DNA from: Palsa-1400 sp036008545
Lineage (GTDB): Bacteria > Verrucomicrobiota > Verrucomicrobiia > Limisphaerales > Palsa-1400
Direction of reading: 5' to 3'
Assembly: GCA_036008545.1 (NCBI GenBank)
Contig: DASYNM010000413.1
Span: 1-38,275, forward strand
Length of the DNA: 38,275 nucleotides
Made by a program: the position numbers and the translations under genes. This document shows positions 8,398-16,507 of this stretch, one piece after another (the first letter of the stretch is position 1; every line of letters begins with the position of its first letter). The notes under the pieces are model-generated. The model searched no databases. It was given only the letters and a program-made list of their open reading frames with translations, and was not told where the DNA came from.

Positions 8398-9660
8398 ATG
8401 TCATCGAAAGCGTATTGTGCTCTAGGGCGTTGCCTCAAATGGTCCACCCTACTGAGTCTCTTATTATTGACTGTGCCGTCCGTCCGCGCGTCCGATTACT
8501 TTCCAAAACCAGACAGTGAAGGAGGCTGGCGCGAGGCTCATGACGAGGCGCAAGTCCTCAAGCGGGCGGGCTTGAATCTTCCCCAACTTGAGCGCGCCTT
8601 TGAATTTACGCAACGCTGCAGCCAGAACGGCGGATTGCTGGTGGTGCGCCACGGATATTTGGCCTTTGAAAAATATTTTGGACTCGCTCAACGCGACGCG
8701 AACCCTGACATGGCGTCCACTGGCAAGGCGGTGACGAGCATCGCGTGCGGAATCATGCTCAAGGAATTTCACGACAAAGTTCCCGACGGCCTCGCGCAAA
8801 AGGTGTTTACGGAGACGTATTTGCCGGAGGCGTTTCCGCTAGACGATCCCAGAAAAGCCGACATCACTTTGGGTCAACTGCTGTGCATGACAGCCGGTTA
8901 TCACGGCGAAGGCTCCAGCCCGGGCATTGTCAATGGTCGCGTCGTTCCGCTCGACCAGGCGCACGGCCAGGATATTCACGATCTGGATATGTCATCGATC
9001 CGAACGGTTCTTTGGACCAATCCCGGCGCTGGTTATTCCTATTCGTCGCCCGCTCCGCACATCGCGTCCATTGTGTTGCGGCATGTCACGGGAATGGAAC
9101 TTCAGGACTACATCAACGAGCGCCTGGGCAAACCGATGGGTTGGGGTTCCTGGGGATATTGTTTGCATCGCGGAGATTTTCTCATGCCGCACGCCAATGG
9201 AGCAGGCAGCATTGCCTTGCATGCCACCGACGCCCTTCGATTCGGCTACTGCCTGTTGCATCAAGGCAGGTGGGACGGGAAGCAATTGGTGCCGGCGGAG
9301 TATGTTGCGCTGTGCGGCCAGCCGTCGCCGTTCAACCCGCATTGTCCGTTCAGCCTGATGTTCGAGAATAATTCTGACGGCCATGTGGTTGGTGCGCCAC
9401 GAGACGCTTTTTACAAGTCGGGAGCGGGCGGCTTCGGTATTTTCGTTGTGCCTTCGCTTGACCTGGTGATTTACAAATTGGGCGGCAACGATGGACAATA
9501 CAATGTGGGGTTGACAGGCTTGCCTCAGCCTGCCGCACCCGATCACTCCCGCGCCGATTGGCACCCGATTCCCAAGACTCCATTCAACGAAGGCAGCATG
9601 GGCGGCGACGATGGCTTGAGACGAGTGCTCGAAATGGTGTCGGCGGCGGTGAGAGATTGA
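8398..9660 (+). CDS. Secreted serine hydrolase, beta-lactamase (class C / esterase) family
   Basis: A 420-residue penicillin-binding-protein-like hydrolase. The chosen ATG at 8398 gives a normal signal peptide (core WSTLLSLLLLTVPSV, cleavage near RAS, residue 32). An ATG at 8371 and a TTG at 8368 are in frame but would only add a hydrophilic stretch before it. The SxxK motif is STGK (S107, K110) in the context DMASTGKAVTS. The second motif is YSS (Y215) in NPGAGYSYSSPAPH, where most class C enzymes and esterases have YxN. KSGAGGFG near the C-terminus fits the third motif position. Such proteins are mostly esterases or peptidases rather than antibiotic-inactivating enzymes, and nothing here points to resistance. 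It stands alone, divergent from the PSD1 operon and convergent with the response regulator gene. Confidence 0.88.
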   Translation: MSSKAYCALGRCLKWSTLLSLLLLTVPSVRASDYFPKPDSEGGWREAHDEAQVLKRAGLNLPQLERAFEFTQRCSQNGGLLVVRHGYLAFEKYFGLAQRDANPDMASTGKAVTSIACGIMLKEFHDKVPDGLAQKVFTETYLPEAFPLDDPRKADITLGQLLCMTAGYHGEGSSPGIVNGRVVPLDQAHGQDIHDLDMSSIRTVLWTNPGAGYSYSSPAPHIASIVLRHVTGMELQDYINERLGKPMGWGSWGYCLHRGDFLMPHANGAGSIALHATDALRFGYCLLHQGRWDGKQLVPAEYVALCGQPSPFNPHCPFSLMFENNSDGHVVGAPRDAFYKSGAGGFGIFVVPSLDLVIYKLGGNDGQYNVGLTGLPQPAAPDHSRADWHPIPKTPFNEGSMGGDDGLRRVLEMVSAAVRD

Positions 9661-9798
9661 GCCAATAGCAAACTAATGCGAGCAAACAGCATACGCAAAC
9701 GCCGCCCGTTACACCGCTCGCAAGCGCCTGCCGCCCCTTAACAGCCAGAGAACGGCCACGCAACCAGTGGCGGCTACGCAGTCAGCCCCGGCGAATCG

Positions 9799-10479
9799 CT
9801 AGCCGCGCTTTTCCGACTCGACCCAGCGCACGGCGTAACGAATTAGTTCCGCCATGCTCTTGATCTTGAGTTTAGTTTTGATGTTGGCGCGATGGACTTC
9901 GATGGTTTTGGGGCTGACGTGGAGTTCCTTTGCCAATTCCTTCGTTTCCATTCCTTGGCCAATCAATTGGAAAACTTCAAATTCGCGGTCGGTCAGGTTT
10001 TCCACCGGCGATGCGCCGGCTTCCGGTCGGCGGCCGGAAAAGATCTCCAGTATTTTCGAGGACATCTTATCGCTGACAAAGATTTTCCCGGAGGAAACCT
10101 GGCGAATGGCCTCCATAATTTTTTTACCGCCTTCCTGTTTCATCACGTAACCGCGCCCGCCTGCGCGCAACACGCGTTCCGCATAAAGCGCCTCGTCGTG
10201 CATGGAAATGACCAGCACCGACACGCTCGCCTCCAACGCCTGGATGTCTTTGATCAGTTCCAAGCCGTTGCGACCGGGCAGCGTAATGTCCGCGAGCACA
10301 AGATTCGGTCGGAGCAGGCTGACCTTCTCCAAGGCTTCGTGCGCGTTGCCGGCCTCACCGCAAACCGTCATGTCTTTCTGGCTGCCGATCAATTGTGCCA
10401 AACCCTCCCGCATCATCGGATGATCATCCACGATCAGAATTCTGGTTTGCGGCGGGCTGGCTTTTTGCCGAGTGCTCAT
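9799..10479 (-). CDS. NarL/LuxR-type response regulator
   Basis: A 226-residue two-domain response regulator and the last gene of the four-gene signalling operon. The receiver domain covers residues 13-130 (ILIVDDHPMMREG; phosphoacceptor D64 in VLADITLPG; conserved Ser/Thr region VISMHD; Lys in YVMKQEG). The LuxR-type HTH is at about 158-215 (LTDREFEVFQLIGQG, then KELAKELHVSPKTIEVHRANIKTKL). I start at the ATG at 10479 because it overlaps the stop of the upstream kinase by ATGA; an upstream in-frame start would lie inside the kinase. Overlap with a HisKA_3-type kinase makes that kinase the obvious phosphodonor. It binds DNA as a dimer in known relatives; the target is unknown. Confidence 0.94.
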   Translation of the reverse strand: MSTRQKASPPQTRILIVDDHPMMREGLAQLIGSQKDMTVCGEAGNAHEALEKVSLLRPNLVLADITLPGRNGLELIKDIQALEASVSVLVISMHDEALYAERVLRAGGRGYVMKQEGGKKIMEAIRQVSSGKIFVSDKMSSKILEIFSGRRPEAGASPVENLTDREFEVFQLIGQGMETKELAKELHVSPKTIEVHRANIKTKLKIKSMAELIRYAVRWVESEKRG

Positions 10480-11894
10480 TGGGATGTCGGGCTGCCGCCA
10501 TCGGGGAGAAAACAAAGAATTCTGGTCCCGCCTTTGGCCTGCGTTTGCACCAGCAACGCGGCCCCGATCGTACCCGCCCGATAATGCATGGTGCGCAATC
10601 CCATGCCGGTCCCGGCCTGGACTGCGGATCGGAATCCGATGCCATTATCGCTGACAGCCAACAGAATCTTGTTGTTCGTGTTGGTCAGACTGATTTCGAC
10701 TTCGCCTGCCTTGCCGTGTTTGATGGCGTTGGTAACGGCTTCCTGTGCGATGCGATAAAGATGAGTAGCCGCGGCCTGATCGGAAATCGAGACGGCCTCG
10801 TCATTCACGAAATTGCATTTGGCGTTGAATAATCTTTCGGTGCTAACGGCCAATTCACGCAAGGCGGAAATCAATCCTTCGGACTCGAGAATAAAAGGGG
10901 AAAGCCCTCGGGCCAAGGAGCGCGTCTGGGCGATGACATCGCGCACATGGCGCGCAATTTCTTCGGCCTGCGCAGCCTGCGGCTTGGCTTTTTTTTCGAG
11001 CGTCTGCGCCAGCGATTGACTTTTCAATTCAATGCCCGCCAGGTGTTGGCAGATGCCGTCGTGCAGATCCTGGCCGATTCGGCGCTGTTCCAATTCGCTG
11101 ATTTGCAGGATTTCCTCCTCCAACCGCTTGCGCTCCGTCACCTCCATGGCGGCGCCGGTGATGCCGGCAATTCGGCCAGAAGCGTCCTTCACCGGTTCGA
11201 CCGTCAGATCATAAACATGCTTGTGGCCATTGGCGGTATGCAAGAATTCCTGTCGCAATCCGTTTCCTGTCACCAGAACGCGCGCTTTGATTTGCGTCAA
11301 CCGGTCCGCTTCTTCGGCCGGGAATAATTCGGCGTCGGTCTTGCCCACCATGGTCTTGCCCTTATGCAGCACGGATTCGTTGTGAACCCAAGTATAGCGC
11401 AACTCGGTATCCTGATTGAAGACCATGACGGGCGAATGCTTCAAGGCCACGCGAAATCGTTCCTCGCTCAAACGCAAGGCTTCCTCAGCCGCGGCAAGTT
11501 TCTTTTCCTGTTCAATCTGGCCCAGCACGCGCGCGACGACCGTAGGCAGAAGTTCCAAAAAATCGGCGCCCTTGACAAGGTAATCGCGCGCCCCGCTTTT
11601 CATCATCTCGACGGCCACCCTTTCATCGCCTTGCCCGGTGATGATCAGAAAGGGGGGTAGGCGTTTGAGGTCGGTGAGTTGACGGATGACCTGGCGGGCA
11701 TCGAAATCCTCCAGCTTCAAATCCAGCAACAATAATTCCGGCTGCTTTTCTTGCAGCCAAGCCACGGCTTCCGCGCCGGAGGCGGCGGTGGCGACGGCGT
11801 AACCCTCGCGTTCCAGGGTCTTGGCCGCCAAGCGCAACAGGCCACGATCATCATCGACAACCAAGAGCGTCGCGGCTGTTTTGTGTTTGCTCAT
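10476..11894 (-). CDS. Hybrid sensor kinase: receiver, PAS, HisKA_3, HATPase
   Basis: A 472-residue soluble kinase. Domains in order: a receiver (about 8-122; VVDDDRG, phosphoacceptor D58 in LLLLDLKLED, LVKGAD), PAS (about 143-256; LSEERFRVALKHSP to GAAMEVTERKRL), a NarX/DegS-type HisKA_3 dimerisation domain with the phosphorylated His at about 278 (RRIGQDLHDGICQHL), and a HATPase_c domain (LYRIAQEAVTNAIKHG, then VSDNGIGF and GMGLRTMHYRAG). There is no membrane segment, so it is cytoplasmic. The N-terminal receiver implies that it is itself controlled by phosphorylation from another kinase, most simply the PAS kinase upstream. I use the ATG at 11894 (MSKHKTAAT), 7 bases from the CheY-like gene's stop. 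Its own 3' end overlaps the response regulator gene. Confidence 0.93.
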   Translation of the reverse strand: MSKHKTAATLLVVDDDRGLLRLAAKTLEREGYAVATAASGAEAVAWLQEKQPELLLLDLKLEDFDARQVIRQLTDLKRLPPFLIITGQGDERVAVEMMKSGARDYLVKGADFLELLPTVVARVLGQIEQEKKLAAAEEALRLSEERFRVALKHSPVMVFNQDTELRYTWVHNESVLHKGKTMVGKTDAELFPAEEADRLTQIKARVLVTGNGLRQEFLHTANGHKHVYDLTVEPVKDASGRIAGITGAAMEVTERKRLEEEILQISELEQRRIGQDLHDGICQHLAGIELKSQSLAQTLEKKAKPQAAQAEEIARHVRDVIAQTRSLARGLSPFILESEGLISALRELAVSTERLFNAKCNFVNDEAVSISDQAAATHLYRIAQEAVTNAIKHGKAGEVEISLTNTNNKILLAVSDNGIGFRSAVQAGTGMGLRTMHYRAGTIGAALLVQTQAKGGTRILCFLPDGGSPTSQ

Positions 11895-11901
11895 GGTCCC
11901 G

Positions 11902-12345
11902 TCATGTGCGGACTTCGGGCACCTGCACCAGCGCGATGAACAAACCGAATTGCTTGATCGCCTCCGCAAACTTGTCGTAATCCACCGGCTTGACCACGTA
12001 GTTGCTGCAACCGAGAGCGTGGCAGTGTTCGACTTCGCGCGGATCGTCGGTGGTGGTGAGCATGATGACCGGAATCTTCTTTAGCTCCGGGTCAGCCTTG
12101 ATTTGCCGGAGAACTTCGACGCCATCGACTTTTGGCATGCGGATGTCGAGCAGCAGCAGGTAGGCTGCTTCCTTGCCTCGCCGCCGGGCGCTGCGGCCAA
12201 AGAGGAAATCCAGAATATCCTGGCCGTTATCGAAGCGTTCGATCGGGTTGTGCAACCCGGCCCGGTTGAGATTCTTTTCGATCAGGCGGACATGACCGAG
12301 ATCATCGTCGGCGATCAGAATCACGACTTCTTTGGTCATGCTCAT
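11902..12345 (-). CDS. Single-domain CheY/Rcp1-like response regulator
   Basis: A 147-residue stand-alone receiver with no output domain. It shows the acidic pocket IADDDLGH, a long alpha2-beta3 insertion (FGRSARRRGKEA) and the phosphoacceptor D67 in LLLLDIRMPKVDG. The Thr region is IMLTTTDD and the conserved Lys lies in YVVKPVD. The insertion and LLLLDIRMP signature match the Rcp1-type receivers that pair with phytochrome-like PAS kinases. It sits 11 bases after such a kinase and 7 bases before the hybrid kinase, so a role as phosphate shuttle between them is plausible. ATG codons at 12345 and 12339 are both possible starts. Confidence 0.93.
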   Translation of the reverse strand: MSMTKEVVILIADDDLGHVRLIEKNLNRAGLHNPIERFDNGQDILDFLFGRSARRRGKEAAYLLLLDIRMPKVDGVEVLRQIKADPELKKIPVIMLTTTDDPREVEHCHALGCSNYVVKPVDYDKFAEAIKQFGLFIALVQVPEVRT

Positions 12346-12356
12346 CTATTTACGCC

Positions 12357-13625
12357 TTAGGCGCCAGGCAAGGAAACAAAAAAAGCGCTGCCCGTCCCGG
12401 CATTGGATTCCACCCAAATCTTGCCATCCTGCCGTTCGAGAATCTTTTGGGCGATCGTCAAACCCAATCCTTCCCCTTCGGACGCGCCGGGGTTCAGTCG
12501 ATGGAAGATCTCGAATACTTTGGCCTGATGTTCCGGCGCGATGCCGATACCGTTGTCCTTAACCGTATAGACGCAACGGCGATTTTGGATGCTGCCGGAC
12601 ACTTGAATCAAGCCTGGGCGGTTGGGAGAGCGGTATTTAATCGCGTTGTCGATTAAATTGGAGAAGACCTGGTTGACTTGGATGGCGTCACCCTGGCAGT
12701 CAGGCAGCGGAAGGACTTGAAGCGACGTGCCGGCCTGCTTGAGTTGGAACTCCATCGTTTTCGCGATATTGCCCAGCATAGCATTCATATCCAGCGCAAT
12801 GATCGTCAACGCAGCGCGGCCCAACCTGGAAAAACGAAGGAAGCCGGTCAACAATGCGTCTATCTTGGCCACGCCGGCCTGGATGAATTCCATCGCTTCG
12901 GGCACATCGCGGCTGAGGATCGTTTTCAGCTCTGCTTCACTAGGGTTCTGCAGGCCGCTTTCGACCATCAATTCGCGAATGCGATCACAGTCGCGCTTCA
13001 ACTCCTTGGTGAAACCCTGGATGTTGACCAGGGGAGATCGCAGATCGTGCGACGCAACATAGACGACCGTTTCCAGTTCCTTGTTTTTTTCCGCGAGACT
13101 TTGCGCCAATTCGGCCAGCCGGACTTCCGAGCGTTTGCGCTCGGTGACGTCGGTTCGGATGGCGATGTACTGCACTGGTTTTCCGTCGTCGTTCAGAAAT
13201 GGAAAGATCGTCGTATCCACCCAGTAATAACTGCCGTCCTTGGCGCGGTTGCGGATTTCGCCTTTCCAAACCTTGCCTTGGGCGATGGTCGTCCAAAGAT
13301 CGCGAAAAAAATCCTTGGGATGATAGCGGGAGTTGATAATGCGATGATCCTGACCCAGTAATTCCTCGCGCGCATACTTGGAAATCTCGCAAAACTTGTC
13401 GTTGACGTAGGTAATGCGCCCGCGCGCGTCGGTAATGGCCACGATGGAATGAGCATCCAGCGCCGATTTGAGGTCGCGCAATTCCTTGATTGGCTTCATC
13501 TGCCCGACGACTTGCGCATCCCCAGCGGGGCGGGCGACGGCATCGGCGCCGTCCGGCGAGGCCTTCCGTCTTTTTTTCAATTTGGCTGTGGTCTTTTGCG
13601 AACGATTGTCCGGCACGGTCTTCAT
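12357..13625 (-). CDS. PAS-domain sensor histidine kinase (HisKA, HATPase), cytoplasmic
   Basis: The 422-residue first gene of the signalling operon. A Lys-rich N-terminal leader (about 1-40) precedes a PAS/PAC domain (about 55-165; ALDAHSIVAITDARGRI to AIRTDVTERKRSE) and a short coiled coil. The HisKA domain carries the phosphorylated His at 193 (YVASHDLRSPLVNI), as in phytochrome-type kinases. The HATPase_c domain follows (VFSNLIDNAIKYRSP, then VKDNGIGIAPEH and GEGLGLTIAQKILE). No membrane helix is visible, so it senses a cytoplasmic or diffusible cue. The PAS type is the one that often binds flavin or haem, but I see no conserved photoactive cysteine that would make it a LOV domain. Confidence 0.93.
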   Translation of the reverse strand: MKTVPDNRSQKTTAKLKKRRKASPDGADAVARPAGDAQVVGQMKPIKELRDLKSALDAHSIVAITDARGRITYVNDKFCEISKYAREELLGQDHRIINSRYHPKDFFRDLWTTIAQGKVWKGEIRNRAKDGSYYWVDTTIFPFLNDDGKPVQYIAIRTDVTERKRSEVRLAELAQSLAEKNKELETVVYVASHDLRSPLVNIQGFTKELKRDCDRIRELMVESGLQNPSEAELKTILSRDVPEAMEFIQAGVAKIDALLTGFLRFSRLGRAALTIIALDMNAMLGNIAKTMEFQLKQAGTSLQVLPLPDCQGDAIQVNQVFSNLIDNAIKYRSPNRPGLIQVSGSIQNRRCVYTVKDNGIGIAPEHQAKVFEIFHRLNPGASEGEGLGLTIAQKILERQDGKIWVESNAGTGSAFFVSLPGA

Positions 13626-13654
13626 GCTAACGAAGTTTGTCCGCCAGGCACGCT

Positions 13655-13696
13655 AAAAGAGCTAGCTAGCTCCGCGGCCGGGTTTCAGGCCGGAGC
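13655..13696 (-). terminator. Possible intrinsic terminator after the PocR-AraC gene
   Basis: On the minus strand a GC-rich stem overlaps the AraC stop codon. GGCCGGAGC (plus strand 13688-13696) pairs with GCTCCG and GCC (13669-13674 and 13677-13679) across a 2-base bulge and an 8-base loop. Reading on in the minus direction, AGCTAGC repeats are followed by TCTTTT (13655-13660 region). The T-run is short and about 10 bases away, so termination would be partial at best. Confidence 0.35.
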
Positions 13697-14611
13697 CAGT
13701 TGTCTCCGGTATTCTGTGGGCGATTGCCCGGTGATTTTCTTGAACACCCGGTTGAAGTGAGTCAGCGATTGGAAGCCGATTTCGTAGGCGATCTCGCTGA
13801 TGCGCAAGTTCGGGTTAAGCAACAGATTCCGGGCCTTTTCCACGCGAACGCGCGACACGTACTCGGTGAAATTCAAGCCGGTCGTTTTCTTGAACATCTT
13901 GCAAAAGTGGAAGGTGCTGGTATTGACTGCCTTGGCCACCCGGCCCAGAGATAAATCTTCCGCTTGATTCTCAACGATGTATTCCTTGGCCTTCTTGATC
14001 ACCGGTGATTCGACGTTTTCACGGCGAACGACGATCTGGTTGCTCACGGTGGAAATGTGTTCGGCGAAAATGCTCAACAATTTGATCATCGCATCGTATT
14101 GCTTGGACGACAATAGCTTGGTGCCGGCATAGGCGTTTTCCAGCCGTTCACGACTCATTTGCAGACCCCACTCGGCGATGAGGGTGGCGGTGCGCTCGAT
14201 CTGCGAAGGCATGGCTTTTTTGCGCAGAATCTGGCCCGTCTGCAGGAATCCAATCAACTGGTCGCCCAGGCGAACCGGCACCGCCGTGTCCACCAATCCG
14301 AGTTGGCACGTGACCGTCGCGGCTTCAAACTGGGCGCATTCGGAAAGTTTTTGCTGCATCTGCAGGCAGGTCGCGCAGGATTTGCTTTTTTCGGCCAGCA
14401 TCGCGCACAAGGGATTCTCGTGGCGCTTGCCGTGGTGCGGCAACTGCCACGATTCCACCGGGCGCAGCGAGACGGGCAACCCTGTAGTCTCGCTGAATGC
14501 CTTCTCGTAATCCTGAAAAATCTTCGAGTTGATCAGGCTCTCGATCAAATCCTTGTTGTCGTGGCGCGTCATCTGTTTCTCTGTGAATGGCTGAACATTA
14601 TTTGTTGTCAT
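13685..14611 (-). CDS. PocR-domain AraC family transcriptional regulator
   Basis: A 308-residue regulator. The N-terminal part (about 20-180) is a PocR sensory domain, with the typical series of cysteines: C69 (ENPLCAML), C79 and C82 (KSCATC), C92 and C102 (VTCQLGLVD). GFLQTGQILRK marks its C-terminal half. The AraC DNA-binding domain with two HTH motifs covers about 205-305 (LGRVAKAVNTSTFHFCKMFKK; ISEIAYEIGFQSLTHFNRVFK; GQSPTEYRRQ). PocR domains are thought to bind small hydrocarbon-type ligands. The ATG at 14611 is my choice. A later ATG at 14572 has a better ribosome-binding-like AGAGAAA upstream, and an earlier in-frame start also exists. It lies just upstream of the four-gene phosphorelay operon on the same strand and may regulate it, itself, or both. 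Confidence 0.92.
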   Translation of the reverse strand: MTTNNVQPFTEKQMTRHDNKDLIESLINSKIFQDYEKAFSETTGLPVSLRPVESWQLPHHGKRHENPLCAMLAEKSKSCATCLQMQQKLSECAQFEAATVTCQLGLVDTAVPVRLGDQLIGFLQTGQILRKKAMPSQIERTATLIAEWGLQMSRERLENAYAGTKLLSSKQYDAMIKLLSIFAEHISTVSNQIVVRRENVESPVIKKAKEYIVENQAEDLSLGRVAKAVNTSTFHFCKMFKKTTGLNFTEYVSRVRVEKARNLLLNPNLRISEIAYEIGFQSLTHFNRVFKKITGQSPTEYRRQLAPA

Positions 14612-14658
14612 GCGGACAAAATAGCACCACTCCATGTGCGCCAACAATTAGGCGTCAT

Positions 14659-14730
14659 GCCAGGCACGTTGTGTGGAAATCAACTAGACGAACTAAGGTA
14701 ATTCCTTAGTTCGCATAGACCAAGCCTGGC
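14659..14730. promoter_or_regulatory. Palindrome array upstream of the PocR-AraC gene
   Basis: The interval between the radical SAM stop (14739) and the AraC start (14611) contains a perfect 10-bp inverted repeat: CGAACTAAGG at 14689-14698 and CCTTAGTTCG at 14704-14713, with a TAATT spacer. It is flanked by two copies of the palindrome GCCWGGC (GCCAGGC at 14659-14665, GCCTGGC at 14724-14730). No T-run follows on the minus strand, which argues against a plain terminator for the radical SAM gene. An operator for the AraC regulator is the preferred reading, but this is inference. Confidence 0.4.
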
Positions 14731-14738
14731 GAACCCCG

Positions 14739-15632
14739 TTAGAAGACTTCCGCCCTCAATCCGGTCTCAGCTTTGATTCGCTGGCTGATCTGGGTGAGTT
14801 TTTTCAGCGGCAGATGCCCGCAATCCGGGTGCGCAATGGGCCTGGTAGCCGAGTAAATTTGCACCAGCGATATGTGCGCACCGCCATTCTTTAAATCGTG
14901 GAGACGCAAGATATACTCGTCAATTTCTTGCAGCGAGGGCTCCTGGCCCAGAACCAGCGGGAATAGACTTTGGATGATGATGGGCCGTTGCCGCCCGACC
15001 AGCAGTATGTTCGCCAGCACTTTTTCCAGTGGCACTTGACTGCGGTTGACGCGGTCCATGTGTTCTTGCGTGCCGGCGTCAAGCTTGATCCAGATTTCAT
15101 CATCGCGCGTAAAGTATTGGATACTGTCCTGCACTGGGCGCAGGTCCAGGCCCGTGCCATTGGTAATCAGCGCTAGTTTAAAAAAGTCGCGGAGATTTCG
15201 CGCCCGCGTGTGGACCACGACCTGGATCACTTCGCCAAAATTCGGGCACAGCGTAGGTTCACCGTCGCCGCTCAAGGCCACGTGACGCAACTGAAGCAAC
15301 TCGTTGCTCAACTCGCGGTAGGCCGCATGCTCTCTTATTTTGCCCGAGCGCACCTGGAAGAGTGTGTTTTCCAGTTCCTCAGCCATCACCTCGACGTCTA
15401 ACTGCCGCTCCGCCATAGGCAACTCCCGGTTGACCTCGCAGTAGGCGCAGTCAAAATTGCAGAACTGGTCCGGGTTCATGTTGATGCCGATGGCGAGGCC
15501 CCGCGCGCGCGCCGAAACCACCGTATAGACGAAGCGGTTGCCGAGAAAAATTCGAGGATAGCCGAAAGCTTTGGCGACTCGCGGTGTGCGGGATTTTTCA
15601 GCGTGCTCAGTTATGGATGTGATGGCAGGCAT
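14739..15632 (-). CDS. Radical SAM protein (wyosine-synthase-like type)
   Basis: A 297-residue radical SAM enzyme. The [4Fe-4S]-binding motif is CNFDCAYC (C58, C62, C65, spacing CX3CX2C). It is followed by the SAM-binding segment ALSGDGEPTLCPNF (about 119-132) and LALITNGTG. Further on, DEIWIKLDAGTQEHMDRVNR and IIQSLFPLVLG match the barrel strands of the group annotated as radical SAM proteins resembling wyosine or pyruvate-formate-lyase activating enzymes. No second cluster motif is apparent, and the C-terminus (HISLVQIYSATRPIAHPDCGH) is typical of this group. The ATG at 15632 has a weak GGAAC 6-7 bases upstream. Its substrate is unknown. It is read in the same direction as the PocR-AraC gene but separated from it by a palindrome array. 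Confidence 0.88.
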   Translation of the reverse strand: MPAITSITEHAEKSRTPRVAKAFGYPRIFLGNRFVYTVVSARARGLAIGINMNPDQFCNFDCAYCEVNRELPMAERQLDVEVMAEELENTLFQVRSGKIREHAAYRELSNELLQLRHVALSGDGEPTLCPNFGEVIQVVVHTRARNLRDFFKLALITNGTGLDLRPVQDSIQYFTRDDEIWIKLDAGTQEHMDRVNRSQVPLEKVLANILLVGRQRPIIIQSLFPLVLGQEPSLQEIDEYILRLHDLKNGGAHISLVQIYSATRPIAHPDCGHLPLKKLTQISQRIKAETGLRAEVF

Positions 15633-16168
<536 letters not shown>

Positions 16169-16507
16169 AAACCGACCAATAGATTATCTCAGCGGGCTTT
16201 TTCCAGCAAGATGAAACATGGCTGGACAAATTTCAGCCGGAGGCCGTGGCAGCATGAGGTCGTTGCCTTCGGTGAGGTGACTATCCCCAAGACCAAGCCG
16301 CCACGCATCGCTATGTTGCTGGCTGGCATTGGCGCTGTTGGGCGGAACAAGAGCAAACGGCGTCCTCCGAACTCGCGCAACCTGGCGTGCCTTTGCATGA
16401 GAATCGATTGGGAAACAACCTGGGCTTCACTTTCACTGAACCACAATTCCACCCTACTTTAGACTTTCTAAGCGGCAACCATTTGTTACGTTCCTCCGTT
16501 GGAAAAG
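16169..16507 (+). other. Interval with possible decayed PEP-CTERM-like tail
   Basis: About 340 bases between the tRNA and the PQQ-propeller gene, with no confident gene. A frame from an ATG at 16211 to a stop at 16460-16462 (83 codons) holds, in its middle, PPRIAMLLAGIGAVGRNKSK. This hydrophobic stretch followed by basic residues resembles the tail of PEP-CTERM proteins, which normally read PEP, then a helix, then Arg/Lys. The PEP itself is not intact and the frame continues 30 residues beyond. It could be a relic of a secreted protein gene. The promoter of the propeller gene should also lie here, but no clear -35/-10 pair was found. Confidence 0.3.

Noticed and set aside
8398..9660. Antibiotic-resistance beta-lactamase
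   Set aside because: The fold family is right, but the second motif is YSS, not YxN, and the surroundings hold no resistance regulator. Esterase or peptidase activity is the more cautious reading.
9892..10584. 230-codon plus-strand frame over the LuxR-type regulator
   Set aside because: Antisense to receiver and HTH domains that are unmistakable on the minus strand.
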